From Bacteroidales bacterium UBA6229 (GTDB lineage: Bacteria > Bacteroidota > Bacteroidia > Bacteroidales > F082), in NCBI GenBank assembly GCA_002440975.1, contig DJWN01000020.1, positions 1 to 38,563 of the forward strand: a stretch of 38,563 nt of DNA, given 5' to 3'. Below, piece after piece: positions 1 through 5,886 of the stretch (positions are counted from its first letter, which is position 1; each line of letters begins with the position of its first letter). The notes below the pieces were generated by a model. That model made no database searches and had not been told where the DNA came from. It worked only from the letters and a program-made list of their open reading frames with translations. The translations under genes and the position numbers were made by a program.

Positions 1-43
1 TTAAGTCTTCTTTTGCAGCATTACTTAACTTGTATTCAGCCAT
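1..43 (-). CDS. ParE-type toxin, partial (N-terminus only)
   Basis: Only the first 14 codons are inside the window, reading MAEYKLSNAAKEDL, and the gene runs off the left edge. This opening resembles the start of ParE/RelE-superfamily toxins (Mxx Y kLS..A..DL). It begins inside the end of the upstream antitoxin gene with an 8-base overlap, the usual translational coupling of a type II toxin-antitoxin operon. ParE toxins typically inhibit DNA gyrase; that activity is inferred from the partner and the short N-terminus only. Confidence 0.7.
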   Translation of the reverse strand, partial: MAEYKLSNAAKEDL

Positions 44-275
44 TAAGCATAGCCTTTGATTGATTTAAAATCTGCTCTTTCGTATCATTGGTAAAACCAC
101 TTTGTTCAGATTTTTCCAGTTTTAATCTGATCCAATCCACCTGAGCCTGTTGATTACGAGCCTGCCTGATCAAATCGTTAATGAGCTCACTTTTGCTGGA
201 ATACTCTTCAGATTCAATTTGTGCTTTTAACCATTCGTCATTTGGTTTCGAAAAAGAGATGCTTTGTCTGGGCAT
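36..275 (-). CDS. parD: ParD-family antitoxin (ribbon-helix-helix)
   Basis: A 79-residue protein. Its N-terminal half (about residues 4-40) has the ribbon-helix-helix pattern of ParD/CopG antitoxins: a short beta strand QSISFSK, then a helix with SSKSELINDLIRQAR. The C-terminal half is charged and helical, as expected for the toxin-binding arm. The length is typical of ParD. The stop codon overlaps the start of a ParE-like reading frame. A 22-bp palindrome and a Bacteroidota promoter lie just upstream, so autorepression by the ParD-ParE complex is likely. ParD neutralises its cognate toxin by direct binding; this is family knowledge, not shown here. Confidence 0.85.
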   Translation of the reverse strand: MPRQSISFSKPNDEWLKAQIESEEYSSKSELINDLIRQARNQQAQVDWIRLKLEKSEQSGFTNDTKEQILNQSKAMLNG

Positions 276-283
276 AATTAATT

Positions 284-305
284 TTTGGTGTAAAATTACA
301 CCAAA
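284..305. promoter_or_regulatory. Palindromic operator of the parDE operon
   Basis: Two perfect 10-base arms, TTTGGTGTAA and TTACACCAAA, are separated by AA, ending 8 bases before the antitoxin start codon. The palindrome overlaps the -7 element. A further half-site (TTGGTGT) occurs near 340-346. Ribbon-helix-helix antitoxins bind such inverted repeats; autoregulation is inferred from position. Confidence 0.7.
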
Positions 306-332
306 TTAGAATCATATGCAATTGTTCTCAAT
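301..332 (-). promoter_or_regulatory. parD promoter (Bacteroidota type)
   Basis: On the minus strand ATTG (332-329) is followed after 20 bases by TAATTTGG (308-301), close to the Bacteroidota -33 TTTG / -7 TAnnTTTG consensus. The -7 element lies inside the palindromic operator. Confidence 0.55.
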
Positions 333-440
333 TATTGATTGGTGTTTTAAGAAGTTTTCGCACTTAGTTTTAGAAGACTAAACTTTCTGATTCATTTTCG
401 TTTAGGGTGTTTTTTGGTCGTATTTTTGTTCGTTGAAAAC

Positions 441-475
441 AAAAAAGCGCTACAATCAAATTGTAACGCTTTCAT
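441..475 (-). terminator. Intrinsic terminator after tRNA-Gln
   Basis: Arms 445-455 and 461-471 form an 11-position hairpin (one G-U pair on the minus strand, five-base loop), followed on the minus strand by six T. It sits directly after the 3' end of the tRNA gene and would end a glnS-tRNA transcript. Confidence 0.8.
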
Positions 476-482
476 TTTCAAG

Positions 483-555
483 TTGCCCGATCAGGTCTCG
501 AACCTGAACTCTTCTGATCCAGAGTCAGACGTGTTGCCAATTACACCATCGGGCA
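483..555 (-). tRNA. tRNA-Gln, anticodon CUG
   Basis: A full cloverleaf can be drawn on the minus strand: acceptor TGCCCGA / TCGGGCA, a D arm with GTGT...ACAC, anticodon stem TCTGA / TCAGA with loop CTCTGGA (anticodon CTG, reads CAG), and T arm TCAGG-TTCGAGA-CCTGA. The first pair is U1-A72, an identity feature of glutamine tRNAs, and the discriminator is A. CCA is not encoded. The gene is 73 bases long and begins 71 bases downstream of glnS in the same direction, with a terminator right after it. Confidence 0.95.
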
Positions 556-626
556 TTGCGGCTGCAAAATTAACAATTTCTTAGCTAATCTTTTTATGTT
601 TTTTAAAAATTTCGGTTTCCCGCGCT

Positions 627-2315
627 TTAATTATTCATTTTTGACCAGTTGTCTCTCAAAGGCACAGTACGGTTGAAAATCAAATGGCCGGGCATGCTGT
701 CTTTGTCCACACAAAAATAGCCGATACGCTGAAACTGGAATTTTTCGCCAGCCGTAACAGTCGCCAGCATGGGCTCCAGTTTACAGCTTGTTTTGATCTG
801 TAGGGATTCCGGATTTAAGAATTCCATAAAGTCCTGATCCTTATGCCCTGCAGGGTCTTCATCATTAAAAAGCCTGTCGTAAAGCCTTACTTCGGCATCC
901 ACAGCTGTTTTGGCTTCTACCCAGTGAAGCGTTCCTTTCACTTTGGGTTGCTTGCTGCCCGTACCGCTTTTGGTTTCGGGATCGTAGGAACAGAAAATGG
1001 TTTTTACCTCACCGTTTTCGTCAGTTTCGTAGCTGTCGCAATGAATCACATAGGCTCCTTTGAGGCGCACTTCTTTGTCGGGAGCAAGTCGGAAAAATTT
1101 CTTTGGAGGATCGATCATGAAATCGTCTCTTTCGATATACAGTTCGCGTCCAAAAGGAATTTCACGACTTCCGGCTTCCGGATCTTCCGGGTTGTTGATC
1201 AGCTCGATAGTTTCCGTTTGATTTTCAGGGTAATTGGTGATAACCAGTTTAACAGGATCAATCACCGCCATCACACGGGGTGCAATTTTGTTCAGGTCTT
1301 CGCGTACGCTGAATTCCAACAATCCCACATCAATCGTATTATCTCTTTTTGCCACGCCAATACGATCGGCAAAGGCTCTGATAGAAGCAGGGGTATAACC
1401 TCTTCGGCGCAGGCCGGCGATAGTGGGCATTCGGGGGTCGTTCCAGCCGTTTACAACGCCATTTTTCACCAGATCGAGCAGTTTGCGTTTGCTCATCACC
1501 GTATAACTTAGATTGAGGCGGGCAAATTCGATCTGCCGTGGCCTGTAAGTTCCTTCCTCTATGATTTGATTGAGAAACCAGTCGTACAATGGCCGGTGTA
1601 CCTCAAATTCGAGTGTGCAAAGTGAATGAGTGATGCCTTCCAGATAGTCTGACTGTCCGTGAGCATAGTCATACATCGGATAAATGCTCCATTTATTGCC
1701 GGTGCGATGGTGATCGGCATGAAGGATGCGATACATCACCGGATCGCGCATATGCATATTGGGCGATGACATATCTATTTTGGCTCTCAAAACCTTGGAT
1801 CCATTGGGAAACTCACCCCTTTTCATGGCCTCAAAAAGTTCGAGGTTCTCTTCAACCGAACGGTTTCTGAACGGACTTTCGATGCCCGGACGGGTAGGTG
1901 TACCACGCTGCTGACTGATTAATTCCTGAGGCTGATCATCCACATAAGCTTTGCCTTTTTTTATCAGTAGTATAGCCCATTCGTAGAGCTGATCGAAATA
2001 ATCGGAAGCAAAGAAAGGTTCTTCATTCCATTTAAAACCAAGCCATTGCACATCTTCTTTGATAGAATCCACATACTCCATTTCCTCTTTGGTGGGATTG
2101 GTGTCATCGAAACGCAGGTTGCATTTGCCCTGGTATTTTTCGGCCAGGCCGAAGTTGAGACAGATAGATTTAGCATGGCCAATATGCAGGTAACCATTAG
2201 GCTCCGGAGGGAAACGCGTATGCACACGGGCATCATTTTTTCGGGTTTGGATGTCCTCCTCGATAATGGTTTCGATGAAGTTGAGCGATTTTTTGTCTTT
2301 TTCAGGGGTTTCCAT
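627..2315 (-). CDS. glnS: Glutaminyl-tRNA synthetase
   Basis: A class I aminoacyl-tRNA synthetase that charges tRNA-Gln with glutamine in the cytoplasm. The 562 residues match full-length bacterial GlnRS. The class I HIGH signature is seen in PPEPNGYLHIGHAKS (residues 36-50), and a KMSKS-like loop, VMSKRKL, at about 273-279. The pattern FDDTNPTKE (69-77) is characteristic of GlnRS/GluRS, and the C-terminal half has the beta-barrel anticodon-binding region. The gene is followed in the same orientation by a tRNA-Gln gene, so enzyme and substrate RNA are probably co-transcribed. A -7 element lies at 2365-2372. Having GlnRS argues against sole reliance on the GatCAB amidation route for Gln-tRNA. 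Confidence 0.97.
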   Translation of the reverse strand: METPEKDKKSLNFIETIIEEDIQTRKNDARVHTRFPPEPNGYLHIGHAKSICLNFGLAEKYQGKCNLRFDDTNPTKEEMEYVDSIKEDVQWLGFKWNEEPFFASDYFDQLYEWAILLIKKGKAYVDDQPQELISQQRGTPTRPGIESPFRNRSVEENLELFEAMKRGEFPNGSKVLRAKIDMSSPNMHMRDPVMYRILHADHHRTGNKWSIYPMYDYAHGQSDYLEGITHSLCTLEFEVHRPLYDWFLNQIIEEGTYRPRQIEFARLNLSYTVMSKRKLLDLVKNGVVNGWNDPRMPTIAGLRRRGYTPASIRAFADRIGVAKRDNTIDVGLLEFSVREDLNKIAPRVMAVIDPVKLVITNYPENQTETIELINNPEDPEAGSREIPFGRELYIERDDFMIDPPKKFFRLAPDKEVRLKGAYVIHCDSYETDENGEVKTIFCSYDPETKSGTGSKQPKVKGTLHWVEAKTAVDAEVRLYDRLFNDEDPAGHKDQDFMEFLNPESLQIKTSCKLEPMLATVTAGEKFQFQRIGYFCVDKDSMPGHLIFNRTVPLRDNWSKMNN

Positions 2316-2364
2316 AGGGATTAGAAGTTTATTTCTGGCTTGAAAACGAGATTGTTCAGGGGCG

Positions 2365-2372
2365 CAAAATTA
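2365..2372 (-). promoter_or_regulatory. Putative glnS promoter -7 element
   Basis: The minus strand reads TAATTTTG, a perfect TAnnTTTG, 50 bases before the glnS start codon. No clear -33 TTTG is present at the ideal spacing. Confidence 0.45.
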
Positions 2373-2410
2373 CGTTTTTTTCAAGAATAACGAATCTTTT
2401 GGCGTTGGGC

Positions 2411-3292
2411 TTAAACAAATCTGCGCAGGCTGGATTGCAACTGACCAACGTAGCCGCCACCAAATAAATTTACATGCACCAAAAGCGGATAAAGATTGCA
2501 AAGGTCAACGCGCTCCTGCCAGCCTTTTTCCAAAGGAAAAGCTGCATGGTAAGCTTCATAAAGTCGTGGGCTGAAACCGCCAAAAAGCTTGCTCATGGCC
2601 AGGTCCATTTCGCGATGACCGTAATAAACTGCCGGATCAATCAATACGGGTGTTTGATTTGAATCACATAAAAAATTGCCACTCCATAGATCGCCGTGAA
2701 GCAAAGCCGGCACTTCTTCAGGAAAAAGTCCTTGAAGTTTGGTAAATAATTTTTCAAAGGCGTTTAGAATTGAGGTATTCATAAAGCCTTTTCCTGCTGC
2801 CATTTTTAGCTGCGGTTTCAGTCTTTGCTTTATGAAGAATTCACTCCAGCTTGGTGAAGTTGTATTGTGTTGTGGCAGCGAACCAATGTAATTGTCATGG
2901 TCGAGGCCAAAAGTTACGTGCGTTTCGCGATGTAAATCAGCAAGTTCTTTACCAAAGACTTCCCAAAAATTATTATCAGGATAGCCTGATTCTATATGTT
3001 CAAGCAATAAAAAGGCTGTTTGGCCGGCTTCACCTGTCCCAATAACTTCAGGAAGGCGAATTTTTTTACTTTTTGCCAAAATGCTCAGGCCTTTGGCTTC
3101 CAGCTCGAACATTTTGGGATAACGGTTGGCCTGATTGTATTTCAGAAAGTACTCCTTTCCGGCGTAACGTATTCGGTAGGCGGCATTGATTGAGCCACCG
3201 CCAAGGGCTTGAGTTTGCTCTATCAGGGCCTCGATGCCGGTGTGTTTTTGAAGTAGTTTTTCCAGCTGAGATACGATTTCAATTGGAATCAT
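2411..3292 (-). CDS. Fructosamine/ketosamine-3-kinase family protein
   Basis: A 293-residue member of the fructosamine kinase family (FN3K-like, protein-kinase-like fold). These enzymes phosphorylate sugar adducts on amines at the 3-position so that the adduct falls off, a protein deglycation repair. Visible features are the glycine-rich stretch LGGGSINAAYR (30-40), an ATP-binding lysine in YFLKYN (about K51), the catalytic loop HGDLWSGN (199-206), and the metal-binding IDPAVYYGHREMDLA segment (218 onward). Length is as usual for the bacterial family. It lies 47 bases downstream of the small membrane protein gene and could be the last gene of the sigma-factor operon. The natural substrate is unknown. 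Confidence 0.9.
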   Translation of the reverse strand: MIPIEIVSQLEKLLQKHTGIEALIEQTQALGGGSINAAYRIRYAGKEYFLKYNQANRYPKMFELEAKGLSILAKSKKIRLPEVIGTGEAGQTAFLLLEHIESGYPDNNFWEVFGKELADLHRETHVTFGLDHDNYIGSLPQHNTTSPSWSEFFIKQRLKPQLKMAAGKGFMNTSILNAFEKLFTKLQGLFPEEVPALLHGDLWSGNFLCDSNQTPVLIDPAVYYGHREMDLAMSKLFGGFSPRLYEAYHAAFPLEKGWQERVDLCNLYPLLVHVNLFGGGYVGQLQSSLRRFV

Positions 3293-3339
3293 AATTTATT
3301 TCGCTAATGATTTTTAGTACTTTAACAAAGCTATTAAAG

Positions 3340-3753
3340 CTAAATCAAACCGGCATTTTTACTGAAAAACCGGTTGTGCATCAGGCGTTCAAAGGCAAAA
3401 AGTGCAAAAATAGCCGGGATAATGGCCAAACTAAGGGCCGGAAGATTATCAATCAGTTCAAAAAACGCCGGAAGTGCTTTTTGTTCGGTTTGAATCCAGC
3501 CTCCAAAAGATTGTGCAAATTGAATTAGAAATTGACTAACAAATTCAAAATCAAGTAGAAAAATGAGTGTTAATAATCCGACAAAAAGACTAAAAAACAA
3601 CAAATAGCGCTCAGGTAGCAATTGATTTCTTGCCGGTGCAGTTTGTGGCATGGCTGCAATCTGATTCATCACCTTGTCTTTAAAGTCGTGGTTTACTTTT
3701 TCATCAGGCAGTTCCTGCAGGAGGTCGTTGATATTGAATTTATTGTATTTCAT
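3340..3753 (-). CDS. Small two-TM protein, possible anti-sigma factor
   Basis: A 137-residue protein without a recognised domain. The N-terminal 40 residues are hydrophilic and helical (INDLLQELPDEKVNHDFKDKVMNQI). There are two hydrophobic segments, at about 50-72 (YLLFFSLFVGLLTLIFLLDF) and about 105-123. Its start overlaps the stop of the ECF sigma factor gene by four bases (ATGA), so the two are translationally coupled. A cytoplasmic N-terminal helical domain followed by membrane segments and coupling to an ECF sigma gene is what one expects of an anti-sigma factor. No zinc-binding ZAS motif (HxxxCxxC) is seen, so the role rests on context alone. Confidence 0.7.
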   Translation of the reverse strand: MKYNKFNINDLLQELPDEKVNHDFKDKVMNQIAAMPQTAPARNQLLPERYLLFFSLFVGLLTLIFLLDFEFVSQFLIQFAQSFGGWIQTEQKALPAFFELIDNLPALSLAIIPAIFALFAFERLMHNRFFSKNAGLI

Positions 3754-4328
3754 TGTGTATTGGTTTCGAGGTGAATAGCTTGTGTTGTTGTTTCAAAATG
3801 ATGGGCCAGTTTTTTGCGACTTCTGAATAGTTTTACTTTTACATTCGACTGACTGAGGCCGGTAATTTCTGCAATATCCTGTATTTTAAGTTGTTGTTTG
3901 TAAAACATGTTTAGAATCGAACGTTCCACTGCATCCAGTTTTTGCATGGCTTTCTCCAGTTTTGCTACAGCTTCTTCCCGATCAAGTGCTTCAACGGTTG
4001 CTTCATCAGAAACAGACATCTGATCATCACTCAGGTAAAACGTATTGCTGTTAAGGCTATTGTGCAACTTACGATGTTGCGAAATGGTCATGTGCCAAAC
4101 GATGCGATAGAGCCAGGTCGAAAATTTTGATTCCCCTTTGAAAGTGTGGAGTTTTTCGAAGGCTTTCACAAAGCTGTTCTGAGCCAAATCCTCGGCTTCT
4201 TCGTGCTGATGCAAAATCTGAAAGGCAATATTCATGACCATATGCTGGTATTTTTCGACCAAAACACCATAGGCAGCGGTATCGCCGGCCAAAACTTTAC
4301 GTATGATGATTTGATCTTCCTGCTCCAT
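3750..4328 (-). CDS. ECF-family RNA polymerase sigma factor
   Basis: A 192-residue extracytoplasmic-function sigma factor. Region 2 is seen in AEDLAQNSFVKAFEKLHTFK followed by FSTWLYRIVWHMTISQHRK, which bind core polymerase and the -10 element. Region 4 is seen in the C-terminal helix-turn-helix (ILNMFYKQQLKIQDIAEITG then LSQSNVKVKLFRSRKKL), which reads the -35 element. Regions 1 and 3 are absent, as normal for ECF factors. It is coupled by an ATGA overlap to a small membrane protein that may hold it inactive. A sequence resembling an ECF promoter precedes the gene, suggesting it activates its own operon. It is divergent from the M64 peptidase gene. Confidence 0.93.
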   Translation of the reverse strand: MEQEDQIIIRKVLAGDTAAYGVLVEKYQHMVMNIAFQILHQHEEAEDLAQNSFVKAFEKLHTFKGESKFSTWLYRIVWHMTISQHRKLHNSLNSNTFYLSDDQMSVSDEATVEALDREEAVAKLEKAMQKLDAVERSILNMFYKQQLKIQDIAEITGLSQSNVKVKLFRSRKKLAHHFETTTQAIHLETNTQ

Positions 4329-4342
4329 GTTTCAGTCAATTG

Positions 4343-4368
4343 GACGCAACCTGTTTGAAGAAGTTACA
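4343..4368 (-). promoter_or_regulatory. Possible self-activated ECF promoter
   Basis: The minus strand has TGTAAC (4368-4363) and GCGTC (4347-4343) separated by 15 bases, a few bases before the sigma gene. ECF sigma factors commonly read an AAC-containing -35 and a CGTC-type -10. This is a motif-level inference. The element overlaps the divergent M64 promoter. Confidence 0.4.
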
Positions 4369-4384
4369 TTTTACTGTAATTTTA
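4354..4384 (+). promoter_or_regulatory. Promoter of the M64 peptidase gene
   Basis: TTTG at 4354-4357 is followed after 19 bases by TAATTTTA at 4377-4384, one mismatch from the Bacteroidota -33/-7 consensus at the ideal spacing. It ends 19 bases before the start codon and interleaves with the possible ECF promoter on the other strand. Confidence 0.5.
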
Positions 4385-4403
4385 CTTTCCAAAGCTAAAC
4401 AAA

Positions 4404-5675
4404 ATGAAAAGGATACTCCTAACAATTAGTTTTTTAGGGCTGTTATTACAGTTAACTGCCCAGTTCGACAGCGTGTTCCATAATAAAAGTTTGCGCCTGG
4501 ATTATATTCGTTCAGGAAATATTGAAAATGAATGGATTGCACTCGAAAACTGGTATGAACAAGCCGATTGGGCTGGTTCAAGAAATGTGCTGATCGATCC
4601 TCTGGGTTATGGCAAACATTGGGTGGAAATGCGTGATGCGGCAACAGATTCCGTGTTGTATTCGAGAGGATATGGCAGCTTGTTCAGCGAATGGCAAACC
4701 ACGGCTGAGGCAAAGGAAACCGTAAGAAGTTTTCCGGAAACTGTTGTTATGCCATATCCGAAGAAACCCGTTCAAATCAGGCTGTTAACACGCACTTTTG
4801 AAGGAAATTGGGAAGAAGTATTTAGCATAAAACTTGATCCGAAAAATTATTTCATTAAGCCTGCACCAAAAATGAAATGGCCGATAATGAACGTATGGGG
4901 CGATGGCGATGCTGCTGAAGTGGTGGATATTGTGGTGCTGCCAGATGGTTATACCATGGAGGAATTGGGTGAATTTGTGGAGGATGCCCAATTTTTTGCA
5001 GCAAGTATTTTCCAGTTTGAGCCCTTTAAATCTTTAAAGAATAAATTCAGAGTTCGTGCGGTGCTGGCTCCTTCGGATGAATCAGGAATACCTGTTCCTG
5101 CCGAGGATTTTTGGCCTCAAACAGCACTTGGATCGAGTTTTTATACCTTCGACTCCGAGCGCTATTGCATGAGTTACGACAACCGCAGCATTCGCGATAT
5201 GGCCGGACAGGTACCTTATGATCAGATTTATATCCTGGCTAATACAACCAAATATGGCGGCGGAGGAATTTATAATTATTATGGTTTGAGTTCGGCTGGT
5301 AATCAGTTGTCGTCCAAGGTGATTGTGCACGAATTCGGGCATTCTTTTGCCGGCCTGGGTGATGAATATTTTGATAGCTCAACGGCTTATTCCGAATTTT
5401 ACAATCTGAAAACAGAACCCTGGGAGCCCAACCTCACTACCTTGGTTGATTTCGACAGCAAATGGAAATCATTAATGGATACGCTCACGCCGATACCCAC
5501 GCCGGCTGTTGATAGTATGAGAACCGTTTTAGGCGTTTACGAAGGCGGAGGTTATGTGGCCAAAGGCATGTACCGCCCAATGATCGATTGCCTGATGCAC
5601 ACTTTCAAGGGAGAGGAGTTTTGTCTGGCCTGCAAGCACGCCATTATTCAGATGATTGAAGTGTATTCAGAATAG
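4404..5675 (+). CDS. Secreted M64-family metallopeptidase (IgA peptidase M64)
   Basis: A 423-residue zinc peptidase of family M64, the family of Clostridium ramosum IgA proteinase. It has a signal peptide (KRILLTISFLGLLLQLTAQ). A beta-rich N-terminal domain of about 150 residues precedes the catalytic domain, which begins around VDIVVLPDGYTMEELGEF. The active site is HEFGHSFAGLGDEY (309-322): H309 and H313 as zinc ligands, E310 as catalytic base, and D320 as a likely third ligand. The length fits Bacteroidota members. No T9SS tail is present, so a periplasmic or Sec-released location is likely. The substrate is unknown; cleavage of immunoglobulin should not be assumed. It is transcribed away from the ECF sigma gene. 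Confidence 0.9.
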   Translation: MKRILLTISFLGLLLQLTAQFDSVFHNKSLRLDYIRSGNIENEWIALENWYEQADWAGSRNVLIDPLGYGKHWVEMRDAATDSVLYSRGYGSLFSEWQTTAEAKETVRSFPETVVMPYPKKPVQIRLLTRTFEGNWEEVFSIKLDPKNYFIKPAPKMKWPIMNVWGDGDAAEVVDIVVLPDGYTMEELGEFVEDAQFFAASIFQFEPFKSLKNKFRVRAVLAPSDESGIPVPAEDFWPQTALGSSFYTFDSERYCMSYDNRSIRDMAGQVPYDQIYILANTTKYGGGGIYNYYGLSSAGNQLSSKVIVHEFGHSFAGLGDEYFDSSTAYSEFYNLKTEPWEPNLTTLVDFDSKWKSLMDTLTPIPTPAVDSMRTVLGVYEGGGYVAKGMYRPMIDCLMHTFKGEEFCLACKHAIIQMIEVYSE

Positions 5676-5681
5676 ATTGCT

Positions 5682-5689
5682 TATTTTTG
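5682..5689 (+). promoter_or_regulatory. Putative -7 element for the 40-residue membrane protein
   Basis: TATTTTTG, a perfect TAnnTTTG, lies seven bases after the M64 stop codon and 20 bases before the small ORF's start codon. No convincing -33 box. Confidence 0.4.
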
Positions 5690-5709
5690 AGCTTTAAAAT
5701 TATAGCCTG

Positions 5710-5832
5710 ATGTCAGAAAAATCTCCTTTCGATTATGATCCCGAAAAAGATGACCTCCCAACCAATGTGATGGTTTGGATTGCTATAATTGCTTTTGGTG
5801 CAGCAATATACCTCAGTCAGATTTTGATTTAA
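5710..5832 (+). CDS. Small single-TM membrane protein (40 aa)
   Basis: A short reading frame of 40 codons. The first half is charged and proline-containing (MSEKSPFDYDPEKDDLPTN). The second half is one hydrophobic span (VMVWIAIIAFGAAIYLSQIL) that ends the protein two residues later. This is the layout of a tail-anchored or single-pass small inner-membrane protein. Support comes from its own perfect -7 element 20 bases upstream and a hairpin directly after its stop. I do not recognise a family and assign no function. It could alternatively be a chance ORF between two convergent genes. Confidence 0.6.
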   Translation: MSEKSPFDYDPEKDDLPTNVMVWIAIIAFGAAIYLSQILI

Positions 5833-5862
5833 AAAAAGTCCTGCCCCTTACTGAGCAGGACT
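5831..5862 (-). terminator. Intrinsic terminator of the deiminase gene
   Basis: Perfect 8-bp arms AGTCCTGC (5837-5844) and GCAGGACT (5855-5862) with a 10-base loop. On the minus strand the hairpin is followed by seven T. It lies 25 bases after the minus-strand gene's end and may also mark the end of the small plus-strand ORF. Confidence 0.8.
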
Positions 5863-5886
5863 GTTAGCAATTAGTTCAATGCCGTT

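Noticed and set aside
843..1511. 222-codon plus-strand open frame inside glnS
   Set aside because: It lies wholly opposite an unmistakable GlnRS, has unnatural composition (rich in Phe, Ser, His) and no promoter; it is an antisense shadow.
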